Shown: positions 8,395-15,778 of the stretch, piece by piece
How the letters are laid out: every line of letters starts with the position of its first letter
How positions within the stretch are numbered: position 1 is the first letter of the stretch
From: JAJFTV01 sp964426355
GTDB taxonomy: Bacteria > Chloroflexota > Anaerolineae > Anaerolineales > Anaerolineaceae
NCBI GenBank assembly: GCA_964426355.1
Contig: CAYRRA010000073.1
Span: 1 to 20,524 of the forward strand
Direction of reading: 5' to 3'
DNA length: 20,524 nt
Translations under genes and position numbers: made by a program
Notes under the pieces: generated by a model
What the model was told of the DNA's origin: nothing
The model's database searches: none
What the model saw: only the letters and a program-made list of their open reading frames with translations

Positions 8395-8425
8395 GGGCTG
8401 TCCGGGCAGCAAACCCGGACAGCCC
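8395..8425 (-). terminator. Perfect 12-bp intercistronic hairpin between trpB and trpS
   Basis: GGGCTGTCCGGG (8395-8406) and CCCGGACAGCCC (8414-8425) with a 7-nt loop, 16 bp past the trpB stop codon. No T run follows on the minus strand (GCAAGGAG comes next). It may stabilise the trpB message 3' end, attenuate read-through into trpS, or mark a processing site rather than act as a full terminator. Confidence 0.6.
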
Positions 8426-8441
8426 ATTGAAAAGGAGAAAG

Positions 8442-9818
8442 CTATGTCACCGGCAGTCTGACCTCAGGCAGGTGTTGCATCGCTTCAGCAATGGCTTCAG
8501 TAGGATGCTCATAATCCTCCAACCCCCCGGAGAGATATTTCTCATAAGCCGAGAGATCGAAATGTCCGTGACCGGAAAGATTGAATAAAATCACGCGCTT
8601 CTCACCCTTCTCTTTAGCATCCAATGCCTCGTCAATAGCCGTTCGAATGGCATGGGCGCTCTCCGGCGCCGGCAAAATTCCCTCCGCCTGGGTGAAGATC
8701 AATGCCGCTTCAAAGGTGGCGCGTTGTTTCACGGCAACTGCTTCAATATAACCCGCATCGAATAACGCGCTCAGGCTGGGCGCCATGCCATGATAGCGCA
8801 GCCCTCCCGCATGGATACCTGCAGGGATGAAAGTATGCCCGAGGGTGTACATCTTGGTGATCGGCGCCATCTGGGCTGTGTCACCGTAATCAAATGCATA
8901 CACACCTTTTGTGAGCGATGGCGTTGCGGTAGGCTCCACCGCCACCAGGCGCGTGCGCTGCCCGTTTCGCAGATTCTCTCGCAGGAAAGGATACGCTATC
9001 CCGGCGAAGTTAGATCCGCCTCCCACGCAGCCAATCACCACGTCGGGATATTCGTTAGCCATATCCATCTGCTTAAGCGCCTCCTCGCCAATCACACTTT
9101 GATGCGTGAGCACATGGTTGAGCACCGAACCCAGGCTGTATTTCTTTCTTCCGCCTGACATGGCTGCCACTTCAACCGCTTCGGAAATGGCAATCCCCAG
9201 AGAACCCGGATTTTGCGGGTCTTTCTCCAGCAGTGCACGCCCAAACTGGGTACGGTTGGTGGGGCTGGCAAAAACTTCTGCGCCAAAGGTCTCCATGAGC
9301 ACCCGCCGGTATGGTTTTTGCTGGTAAGAAACCTTCACCATATACACCTCAAGACCGAGATTGAACGATTTGCATGCCATTGAAAGGGCTGACCCCCACT
9401 GCCCGGCGCCCGTCTCTGTGGTGAGCGCTTCTGTACCAGCAACTTTGTTGTAGTATGCCTGCGCAATCGCCGTATTGGGTTTATGACTGCCTGCCGGTGA
9501 GGCTCCTTCATACTTGTAGTAAATATGTGCGGGTGTGCCCAACGCCTTTTCCAACCGCACCGCACGGTGCAGCGGAGTTGGGCGGTAGAGTTTGTAAATA
9601 TCGCGCACTTCTTCGGGTATCTGGATATACCGCTCGCTGCTGATTTCCTGCTGAATGAGTTCCATCGGGAACAGCACCGAAAGAAAATCAGGCGTTACCG
9701 GTTCTTTGGTGACCGGGTTAAGAACAGGCTCCTGCGGAACAGGGCTGTCGGCGTTGATGTTATACCAAAATTTTGGCAGATCGCTTTCGTTCAGTAAATA
9801 TCGAAATTGTTCAGACAT
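8442..9818 (-). CDS. trpB: Tryptophan synthase beta chain, TrpB2 type
   Basis: 458 residues, PLP-dependent. It condenses indole with L-serine to give L-tryptophan. The PLP Schiff-base lysine is K113 in GSHKPNTA, the catalytic glutamate is in ETGAGQWGSAL, and the phosphate-binding loop is GGGSN (266-270). Length and the N-terminal extension (PVPQEPVLNPVTKEPV) are typical of the TrpB2 subfamily, which differs from TrpB1 and often occurs without TrpA. No trpA or other trp genes are in the window, so indole salvage or a remote partner is likely. An upstream extension of the frame to 9929 exists, but AAAGGAG lies just before the ATG at 9818, so that is the start. The gene lies downstream of a Trp-type T-box leader and upstream of trpS. 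Confidence 0.95.
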   Translation of the reverse strand: MSEQFRYLLNESDLPKFWYNINADSPVPQEPVLNPVTKEPVTPDFLSVLFPMELIQQEISSERYIQIPEEVRDIYKLYRPTPLHRAVRLEKALGTPAHIYYKYEGASPAGSHKPNTAIAQAYYNKVAGTEALTTETGAGQWGSALSMACKSFNLGLEVYMVKVSYQQKPYRRVLMETFGAEVFASPTNRTQFGRALLEKDPQNPGSLGIAISEAVEVAAMSGGRKKYSLGSVLNHVLTHQSVIGEEALKQMDMANEYPDVVIGCVGGGSNFAGIAYPFLRENLRNGQRTRLVAVEPTATPSLTKGVYAFDYGDTAQMAPITKMYTLGHTFIPAGIHAGGLRYHGMAPSLSALFDAGYIEAVAVKQRATFEAALIFTQAEGILPAPESAHAIRTAIDEALDAKEKGEKRVILFNLSGHGHFDLSAYEKYLSGGLEDYEHPTEAIAEAMQHLPEVRLPVT

Positions 9819-9925
9819 GATTGACTCCTTTAGACAATTGAGAATAGAAAATTGATGAAAAGTGAGCGGTGATAGATCGTTAACGCTCGTTACCCATTCC
9901 TTACAGCCAAAACCAGCACTTTCCT

Positions 9926-10024
9926 TCAAGGTGGATGGAAACAGATGTAAACGATCGTTCTTCTTTCACAGCGGAAAGGAAAACTGGCTATCTTGATTTC
10001 ATCGCGTGATGCTGTATCCTTCAT
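9926..10024 (-). CDS. 32-codon small ORF between T-box and trpB
   Basis: An ATG at 10024 follows AAGGAG at 7-nt spacing, which is as good a ribosome binding site as any in the window, immediately after the T-box terminator. The predicted peptide begins MKDTASRDEIKIASF and ends ICFHPP; it contains two Cys and no Trp, so it is not a classical Trp attenuation leader peptide. No family is recognised. It could be a translated small protein, a translated leader that shields the 100-nt spacer before trpB, or a chance ORF. An AACGATCGTT palindrome falls within it. Confidence 0.4.
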   Translation of the reverse strand: MKDTASRDEIKIASFPFRCERRTIVYICFHPP

Positions 10025-10040
10025 GTTCTCACTCCTTAAG

Positions 10041-10077
10041 CAAAAAAACGTTCATCCCGTCATGGGACGAACGTTTG
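10041..10077 (-). terminator. T-box regulated terminator
   Basis: Minus-strand stem AACGTTCGTCCC / GGGATGAACGTT (12 bp with one G-U pair, plus-strand 10047-10058 and 10064-10075) with a 5-nt loop, followed by seven Ts (10048-10042). It immediately follows the T-box sequence, as expected for the terminator that competes with the antiterminator. Confidence 0.92.
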
Positions 10078-10133
10078 AATAGTCCGTGGTGCCACCCAGC
10101 TTAGGCTGATTTTATCTACATTGCCTTTTAAGC

Positions 10134-10159
10134 AAAAAACCCGTTGGTGATGCAACGGG
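10134..10159 (-). terminator. Extra terminator-like hairpin inside the T-box leader
   Basis: Minus-strand CCCGTTG (10159-10153) and CAACGGG (10146-10140) with a 6-nt loop, followed by TTTTTT (10139-10134). By position it corresponds to stem III of a T-box leader, but its U tract makes it look like an intrinsic terminator upstream of the antiterminator. The U tract and the following bases (TTTTTTGCTTAA) recur after the main terminator. Confidence 0.6.
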
Positions 10160-10390
10160 ATAAAAAGCCAGCCTCACTCTGTTCGGGTACGGCGGCAAAA
10201 GCTCGCTTATACCCTAGCCCTGTAACGGGGGCGTTCCGGCGCAGGCTACTCCATTTTGTTTCGCCTTGCAACTCTGAGGTCCATTCGGCGCCGTCGTTTG
10301 GGCAGGATTCTCACCAACCGCCTGCTCTCTGTGCCATCGTACAACGCTTACTCGTCCTCTTCATCGTTTTTATGGATAAAGATTAGCGCG

Positions 10391-10419
10391 ATTTTACTGC
10401 AATACAGAATGCCTGTCAA
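10391..10419 (-). promoter_or_regulatory. Sigma-70-type promoter of the T-box/trpB transcript
   Basis: TTGACA (plus-strand 10414-10419), a 17-bp spacer and TAAAAT (10391-10396), reading on the minus strand. This is nearly consensus and would start transcription near 10384, just before the first stem I bases. The -10 box overlaps the TAA stop codon of the upstream aminotransferase gene (10394-10396). Confidence 0.85.
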
Positions 10420-11578
10420 TAGTTTCAAGGCATCTTTTCAACCCATTTTCCAACGCATCCAGGTCTTGCTGTGTATTGTAAGCCTGCACTGAGATGCGCA
10501 TAAACTTATGCTTTTCCCATTCGATCAACGGCAGTTCCACGCAAAATTCATCATACAGGCGATCCTTCAACGCAGCCAGGTTAACATCCTTTGGCAATGA
10601 GGCAATTCCCATCTGGTGATACAGCCCGGAGTCAGGCGGGTAAAGCGGAGAAAGGTTGAACAATGCACTGAGGCGATCAAGCGCTCCCCGCAGCAATGCA
10701 TGACAATCTCGGCGCACCTGTCCCCAATTATGCGTTTGTATAAACTCGATTGCGGCGGGTACCGAAAGATAAGCAGCCGGGTCATGCGTGCCGCTCCAGG
10801 TGAGGTAATCCAGGAAGGTGGAACTGTTGGATTTCTCCGGTAGGGAATGATATCCCCAGCTCACCACCAGTGGCTGGATCAAATGCTGCATCTCACGGCG
10901 CACATACAAAAAACCTGCTCCTTTGGGGCTTAGCATCCACTTGTGGCAGTTGCCGGTATAAAAGTCCGCATCAATCGTTTTCAGGTCAAGCGGAATCTGA
11001 CCGGGGGCATGCGCGCCATCGATGATGGTCAGGATGCCGGCGCGGCGCGCCCGGGCACAAATCGTCTCCACGGGCAAACACAATGCCGTGGGGGAAGTGA
11101 TATGGCTCAGATATATTACGCGCGTCCGCGGGGTTACGCCTTGCCAGAACTGCTCAAGGATTTCCTCCGCTGAGGACACCGGCAGCGGAATGGGCTGCTG
11201 CACATAGACCGCGCCAGTGGTTTGGCAGGCAAACTCCCATGCATAATTGCACGCCCCATACTCATGATTAGACGTGAGAATCTCATCCCCCGGCTTGAGT
11301 GCCAGGGTGCGCGCCAGCAGGTTCACCCCGTATGTCACATTGGGGACAAAAACAAGGTCATCACCGTCAACCCCCAGGAAGACACCTAATGCATGGCGTG
11401 CCTGCTGCAGGAGGGCATCATACTGCCTGCCCAAAAATAGAACCGGTTGCTCTTCCAACCTGCGCTGCCAGGATTGGTAAGTGCCAAAAACTGGTTCGGG
11501 GCAGGCGCCAAAGGAACCGTGGTTGAGAAAATGAATAGAAGGGTCGAGCAAAAAGAGTTTTTTAATGGATTCAGGCAT
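10394..11578 (-). CDS. Class V PLP-dependent aminotransferase (isopenicillin-N-epimerase-like)
   Basis: 394 residues, cytoplasmic, fold type I PLP enzyme related to the isopenicillin N epimerase / cysteine desulfurase-like group. Visible motifs are FLNHGSFG near the N terminus, DGAHAPGQ (cofactor-binding Asp) and TGNCHKWM with the Schiff-base lysine K213. No catalytic Cys loop like that of IscS/SufS is obvious, so cysteine desulfurase activity is not claimed; the substrate is unknown. No Shine-Dalgarno site precedes the ATG at 11578. Instead TATAAT sits 7 bp upstream (11591-11586), suggesting a leaderless transcript. It is downstream of the isochorismatase-like gene by 45 bp. Its 3' end contains the promoter for the trpB leader. 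Confidence 0.88.
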   Translation of the reverse strand: MPESIKKLFLLDPSIHFLNHGSFGACPEPVFGTYQSWQRRLEEQPVLFLGRQYDALLQQARHALGVFLGVDGDDLVFVPNVTYGVNLLARTLALKPGDEILTSNHEYGACNYAWEFACQTTGAVYVQQPIPLPVSSAEEILEQFWQGVTPRTRVIYLSHITSPTALCLPVETICARARRAGILTIIDGAHAPGQIPLDLKTIDADFYTGNCHKWMLSPKGAGFLYVRREMQHLIQPLVVSWGYHSLPEKSNSSTFLDYLTWSGTHDPAAYLSVPAAIEFIQTHNWGQVRRDCHALLRGALDRLSALFNLSPLYPPDSGLYHQMGIASLPKDVNLAALKDRLYDEFCVELPLIEWEKHKFMRISVQAYNTQQDLDALENGLKRCLETIDRHSVLQ

Positions 11579-11585
11579 GGACGCA

Positions 11586-11591
11586 ATTATA
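11586..11591 (-). promoter_or_regulatory. -10 box for a leaderless aminotransferase mRNA
   Basis: TATAAT on the minus strand ends 7 bp before the ATG at 11578, so transcription would begin at or next to the start codon. No convincing -35 hexamer is seen at 17 bp (GGTCAT is there), which lowers confidence. Confidence 0.45.
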
Positions 11592-11623
11592 CGACCGTTC
11601 TCTAAATTATGACCCTCTCCCCC

Positions 11624-12190
11624 TTACCGCACCATGCGCGACAATTTGGTAAAACGCTCCGTTCCGGCTGTGTTGTTCATCAGGAACAACAGCATCTCGG
11701 TGGTGCCAATCATCGCACCTGCCTGGCGCATAACTTCCAGGCTGAACTCCCAGTTATGCTTTGAGCGGCTGCAAACGGCATCGGCAGCGATAAAAACACG
11801 GAAGCCCCGTTCGAGCAAGCCAAAAGAGGTTTGCAGGATGCAGATATGGCTTTCCATACCGCTAAGAATCACATCCCGCCGCCCCACGGTCTCCAGCGCA
11901 GCCATAAAATCGGGCACATCACAGCAATTGAAAGCCACCTTCTCAATCAGCAGAACGCCCGGAAGATGCTCAGCCAGCTCTGGAACGGTGCGGCGTAGTC
12001 CCTGCGGATATTGCTCCAGCAAAACCTGTGGGTACTCAAACTCTCGAGCCGCCTGTGCCAGGATGGTAGCATTGCGCACCACGCGGGAGCGCACCTCTTC
12101 CGGCATGGCAGCTACCAACCGTTCCTGAAAATCGATGAATACCAGCACAACTTGATTGGGGTCAGGGATAAAATGTTGAATTTCTGACAT
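11624..12190 (-). CDS. Isochorismatase-family cysteine hydrolase (YcaC-like)
   Basis: 188 residues. The catalytic triad of the family is visible: D20 in LVFIDFQ, K84 in LIEKVAF and the nucleophile C117 in GMESHICI. The protein is a cytoplasmic alpha/beta hydrolase acting on amide, nitrile or related bonds; the substrate cannot be told from sequence. The sequence RDVILSGMESHIC and the C-terminal layout resemble YcaC-like hydrolases rather than true isochorismatases of siderophore pathways. The start at 12190 is chosen because GAGG lies at suitable distance; the longer frame to 12313 runs through the terminator of the preceding operon. It is followed 45 bp later by the aminotransferase. Confidence 0.88.
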   Translation of the reverse strand: MSEIQHFIPDPNQVVLVFIDFQERLVAAMPEEVRSRVVRNATILAQAAREFEYPQVLLEQYPQGLRRTVPELAEHLPGVLLIEKVAFNCCDVPDFMAALETVGRRDVILSGMESHICILQTSFGLLERGFRVFIAADAVCSRSKHNWEFSLEVMRQAGAMIGTTEMLLFLMNNTAGTERFTKLSRMVR

Positions 12191-12245
12191 TATGTTGCCT
12201 CTTTTCTGGTTTGGAAAGACCGCTGAAAATATAACATGAATCCGT

Positions 12246-12283
12246 AAAAAAAATCCCTCATCCAGCAACAGATGGGGGATTTT
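12246..12283 (-). terminator. Intrinsic terminator of the ABC exporter operon
   Basis: On the minus strand ATCCCCCATC pairs with GATGAGGGAT (one G-U pair, loop of 8), followed by eight Ts (12253-12246). It is 22 bp after the HlyD-like stop codon. The plus strand has a short TTTT after the stem, so weak bidirectional action is possible. Confidence 0.9.
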
Positions 12284-12305
12284 AAATTGGAACGTTTCAA
12301 AAAAA

Positions 12306-13637
12306 TCAATCAAAAATTACATCAGCCGACATACCGGGTTTAAGATCCTGATAAGGGTTTTCCAGGCTAATCTTGACAGCATACACGGTCGTCTTGCGGC
12401 TGTCGGTGGTCTGCACATTACGCGGTGTAAATTCAGCCTCGTCAGAGATGTACACAACTTCGCCCGGATAAATCTTGCCCGGGAAGGAATCAACCGTCAC
12501 CGAAACTCGCTGACCAATACTGACCTGCCCATAGCGGTCTTCGGGAACATAAACCGTCAGGGTTACTTCTTCAAGCTGTCCCAGCACCATCACCACGCTG
12601 CCCGCTCCCACAATTTCTCCTGCATCCAGGTTAAGTGAAAGGATGATTCCATCCGCCGGGGCTTTGACTTCTGTTTTCTCCAACTGTAGTTCAATCAACT
12701 GCAAAGCTGCCTGTGCCTGCGACAACCCGGCTTCTGCCTGTGTTACTGCGGCTTCTGCCTGCCCCACAGCAGCCTCCGCTGCCTGCACCTGAAGCGACTG
12801 GTCGCCGGTTTGCAGCATATTGTACGCATCGATCAGGTTATCCAGCATGGCGTGTGCTGCGGCTGCCCGCCCGCGGGCTTCCAGCACACTGGCTGCCGCT
12901 GAAGTGGTCAACATACGGTCATAATCCAGGCGGCTTGCATCCAGTTCTGCTTTCGCCGCATCAAATATCTTCTGCGCCGCCGAAACCAGTTCTTCCTTGT
13001 CGCCTGTGGCTGCCTCAGCCTGATCCAGCGTGGTTTGGGCAGAAAGATAGACTGCCTGCGCAGAAGCCAACCGGTTCTCTGCAGCGATAAAATCCTGGTT
13101 GCTTGCTTTTGAGAGCACTTCAGCCAGTTCAGCCTGCTCTGCCTCCAGTTTTTCACGCGCTGTATCCACCGCCAACTGCGCTGCCTGGATTAATTCATCC
13201 TTGTTAAAGTACCAGTTCGGCAAATCAAACTCGTCCGGCTGGCTTACCCGCCATTCGTTAAGCCGCTGCTCGCTGCTTAACATGCGCGCCGACTGCAGGG
13301 CAAGCTCATATTGCAACTCGGCTGCAGTATGCTGCGCCTGGGCAGCTTGTAACGAAGCCTGTGCCAGTTCCTCTGCAGCCTGCGCCTGCTGATACTGCGC
13401 TTGTATATAATCATCCCCCAGGCGGAAAAGAGCAGCGCCTTCCTGTACCGTCTCACCTTCACGTACCAGCACTTCGATCACCTTGCCACTTTGTTCGGGG
13501 GCAATGTTGATCTTCACCGATGAAATTGTTCCCGAAGCCTCGATTTTTCCTTCCCCAGCCGCGGCATCACCCGCACAGGCGCTCAACAACATAACCCCAA
13601 AAATAACCAGAGCAAACACGATTGTTTTTTGTTTCAT
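12306..13637 (-). CDS. HlyD-family membrane fusion lipoprotein
   Basis: 443 residues, the adaptor of an ABC-type exporter. A lipoprotein signal peptide ends in the lipobox LLSAC with C21, so the mature protein should be anchored on the outer face of the membrane. The biotinyl-lipoyl-like half motif (IAPEQSGKVIEVLVREGETVQEG) at about 46-70 precedes a very long Ala/Gln/Glu-rich coiled-coil hairpin (about 76-340). The second lipoyl half (KTEVKAPADGIILSLN) and a beta-barrel follow. The start at 13637 is set by GGAGGAC upstream; a longer frame to 13718 overlaps the permease and lacks a site. It is the last gene of a four-gene operon and matches YbhG in the E. coli YbhGFSR system by role. Confidence 0.92.
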   Translation of the reverse strand: MKQKTIVFALVIFGVMLLSACAGDAAAGEGKIEASGTISSVKINIAPEQSGKVIEVLVREGETVQEGAALFRLGDDYIQAQYQQAQAAEELAQASLQAAQAQHTAAELQYELALQSARMLSSEQRLNEWRVSQPDEFDLPNWYFNKDELIQAAQLAVDTAREKLEAEQAELAEVLSKASNQDFIAAENRLASAQAVYLSAQTTLDQAEAATGDKEELVSAAQKIFDAAKAELDASRLDYDRMLTTSAAASVLEARGRAAAAHAMLDNLIDAYNMLQTGDQSLQVQAAEAAVGQAEAAVTQAEAGLSQAQAALQLIELQLEKTEVKAPADGIILSLNLDAGEIVGAGSVVMVLGQLEEVTLTVYVPEDRYGQVSIGQRVSVTVDSFPGKIYPGEVVYISDEAEFTPRNVQTTDSRKTTVYAVKISLENPYQDLKPGMSADVIFD

Positions 13638-13668
13638 AATGTCCTCCAGATTGAATCTCGAACTTGGT

Positions 13669-14802
13669 TCAGAGACGTTTTCGAAATGCCAGAACACTGG
13701 CGATAAAATAAACCACACTGAGCACGATCATCGGCAGGATGGAAGAACCCCATAACTGCATCGCCGAGACACCGCGCACCATGATGCCGCGCGTGATTTC
13801 AAGATACTGGGTCACGGGCAGCAGCTCGCTGTAAATATAGGTAACCATCGGCATGTTGTCGCGCGGGTAAAGCAACCCAGAAAGGATAATCGCCGGGATT
13901 AAGATGACAAACACGGTCAAATAGATGGCTTGCATCTGCGATTGGGAGAGATTGGATACCAAAACCCCCATCCCCAGCGAACCGAGAATGAAGACGACAC
14001 TCAAGCCAATCATTTCCCAATAACTTCCAGCGATATTTACACCGAACAACAGATTTCCAAGATATAACAGGGCAAGCAAATTAAAAATGCTGACCACCAG
14101 GTAGGGGATAATCTTACCCAGCATCAGTTCCCATGATTTAATTGGGGTAACGATTAACTGCTCCATGGTTCCCTGTTCGCGCTCCCTCACAATCGCCAGG
14201 GCAGTCAAAATCAGCGTTTGGACCTGGAGAATGATCGGGATTAACCCCGGAATCATGAACAGCTTGGGGTCGCTGTTGGGGTTGTACAGTGTCTCAGAAA
14301 AAGTCTCGACAGGCATTTGTAGATTAATGCCGACCGCACTACGCATGAACTGCTCCACCAGGATGTCCTGGGCAACAGTTTGTGAAATCGCATTAAGTTT
14401 CAACTGGATTGTCTGTACATCGGTAGGGTCGGTTGAACCGTTTACGTAGAAAAGCACTCTGGCGGTACTCTGCGTATCCACCATCCTCCCAAAATCTTCA
14501 GGGATGAGAATGCCCACATCGACCAGGTCCTGATCAATCAGGTTCAACAGTTCTTCCTGGTTTAAGGCATCATATAACCACTCAAAATCATTGCTGGACG
14601 TGAATTTTTGAATATAATCGCGGCTGGCATCGGTCTTTGAAAAATCAACCACCGCCATTGGGATGCGCTTGCGTTCTGCCGAGATACCGTAGCCCAGTAA
14701 AATGAGCAGCAATGCCGGCAAAGCCAGGATCAATGCGAGCGTGCGCGGGTCACGCCAGATATGGTAAAGCTCCTTACGCATAATCGTGAATAATCGTTCC
14801 AT
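13669..14802 (-). CDS. ABC-2 type transporter permease
   Basis: 377 residues with the ABC2_membrane_3 layout: an N-terminal membrane helix (about 20-40), a large extracytoplasmic domain (about 45-180) beginning IPMAVVDFSKT, then five to six membrane helices with the family segment REREQGTMEQLIVTPIKSWELMLGK in the cytoplasmic loop. It resembles YbhR/YbhS. Only one permease gene is present, so a homodimer is likely. I start at 14802 because AGGAGG lies 9 nt upstream and overlaps the stop of the preceding ATPase; the longer frame to 14865 overlaps that gene. The HlyD gene begins 31 bp downstream. Confidence 0.92.
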   Translation of the reverse strand: MERLFTIMRKELYHIWRDPRTLALILALPALLLILLGYGISAERKRIPMAVVDFSKTDASRDYIQKFTSSNDFEWLYDALNQEELLNLIDQDLVDVGILIPEDFGRMVDTQSTARVLFYVNGSTDPTDVQTIQLKLNAISQTVAQDILVEQFMRSAVGINLQMPVETFSETLYNPNSDPKLFMIPGLIPIILQVQTLILTALAIVREREQGTMEQLIVTPIKSWELMLGKIIPYLVVSIFNLLALLYLGNLLFGVNIAGSYWEMIGLSVVFILGSLGMGVLVSNLSQSQMQAIYLTVFVILIPAIILSGLLYPRDNMPMVTYIYSELLPVTQYLEITRGIMVRGVSAMQLWGSSILPMIVLSVVYFIASVLAFRKRL

Positions 14803-14806
14803 CTGG

Positions 14807-15778
14807 TCAATCCTCCTGTAACGGCTCTGTTTCAAGGTGTGCTTTATCCAACCGCCGTTGTTCAATCAGGTAGATAAACACATCCTCAAGCGAGGGTTGT
14901 GTCAATTCAATCTGTCTCACTGTGATACCGGCTTTTTGCAGTGCCTGTTCTATGGCGCTTTGCGCAGCCGGCGAATTAACCAGGGCATGAAGCTGTACTC
15001 CGTGTACCGATGAGTCCATGACTTCCGGCAATGCATCGAGGATAGCTTCAGCTTGTGTAGGTTTTTCGCAGTCAATCGCCAGCAGGATGCCCGGAAGCTG
15101 GTCGCGCAGCGTATCCGGACTGGCAAGAGCAATCAATTGCCCCTGGTACATCATGCCAATCGTGTTGCAGTACTCTGCCTCATCCATATAATGCGTGGTC
15201 GCCAGTACGCTCACACCCTGCCCTGCCATTTCATAAACCATGTTCCAGAACTCGCGCCGCGAGATTGGGTCGACCCCGGCGGTTGGTTCATCCAAAAACA
15301 GCATGGGGGGGTGATGGACGATGGAGCAAGCCAGCGCCAGTCGCTGCCGCCATGCCCCAGAAATGTTGCGGGTGAGCTCTCGCTGGTAATCTTTCAACCC
15401 TGCCATTTCAATCAATTCATCCACGGTGCGCTCCCGTGTTTCTTTTGGAACAGAGTAAATGGAGGCGTAAAACGAGAGATTTTCGCGCGGGGTCAAATCG
15501 TTATATAGCGCAAACTTCTGCGACATATACCCGATCCGTTTTTTGATTTCCTCCGGCTTACGGGCTATATCAAACCCCAACACCGAAGCATCGCCTTCAC
15601 TCGGCTTTAAGATGCCACATAACATGCGGATTACAGTGGTCTTGCCCGCTCCGTTTGGACCCAACAACCCAAAAATCTCGCCGCGCGGAATATAAAAACT
15701 GACCTCGTCGACCGCTTTAAAATGACCGAACCGGCGGGTAAGCCGGTTGGTTTCAATCACGCGACCATTTTCGCTCAC
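14807..15778 (-). CDS. ABC transporter ATP-binding protein (matches YbhF C-terminal half)
   Basis: 323 residues. Walker A is GPNGAGKTT, Walker B is MLFLDEPTAGVD, and the H-loop region is TTHYMDEAE. The signature is ISGAWRQRLALA instead of LSGGxxQR, a degenerate form also seen in the C-terminal half of E. coli YbhF (LPLGFxQRLALAC, from memory). The segment GYMSQKFALYNDLTPRENL likewise fits that half. Start is a GTG whose last bases overlap the TGA of the upstream ATPase (GTGA, 15778-15775), implying translational coupling. Together with the upstream ATPase it should form a heterodimer driving the permease. Confidence 0.93.
   Translation of the reverse strand: MSENGRVIETNRLTRRFGHFKAVDEVSFYIPRGEIFGLLGPNGAGKTTVIRMLCGILKPSEGDASVLGFDIARKPEEIKKRIGYMSQKFALYNDLTPRENLSFYASIYSVPKETRERTVDELIEMAGLKDYQRELTRNISGAWRQRLALACSIVHHPPMLFLDEPTAGVDPISRREFWNMVYEMAGQGVSVLATTHYMDEAEYCNTIGMMYQGQLIALASPDTLRDQLPGILLAIDCEKPTQAEAILDALPEVMDSSVHGVQLHALVNSPAAQSAIEQALQKAGITVRQIELTQPSLEDVFIYLIEQRRLDKAHLETEPLQED

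Larger units (their letters stand above)
10041..10384 (-). promoter_or_regulatory. T-box riboswitch, tRNA-Trp responsive
   Basis: The T-box core GGGTGGCACCACGG is at 10097-10084. The bulge reads TGGC (10094-10091), whose last C would pair with the G73 discriminator of bacterial tRNA-Trp. Stem I elements include GATGAAGAGGACGAGTAAG (about 10361-10343), a distal hairpin GCAGG/CCTGC around GGTTGGTGAGAA, and GAATGGACCTC in which TGG (10283-10281) is the likely specifier codon for Trp. Specifier, discriminator and downstream genes (trpB, trpS) agree. Uncharged tRNA-Trp should stabilise the antiterminator and allow transcription. An additional hairpin with six Ts precedes the T-box core (see separate entry). 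Confidence 0.94.

Noticed and set aside
9819..9929. N-terminal extension of TrpB to 9929
   Set aside because: It would start with TTG without a ribosome site, while ATG at 9818 has AAAGGAG and fits TrpB2 length.
10394..11578. Cysteine desulfurase assignment for the class V aminotransferase
   Set aside because: The PLP lysine context fits the broad family, but the flexible catalytic Cys loop of IscS/SufS is not seen.
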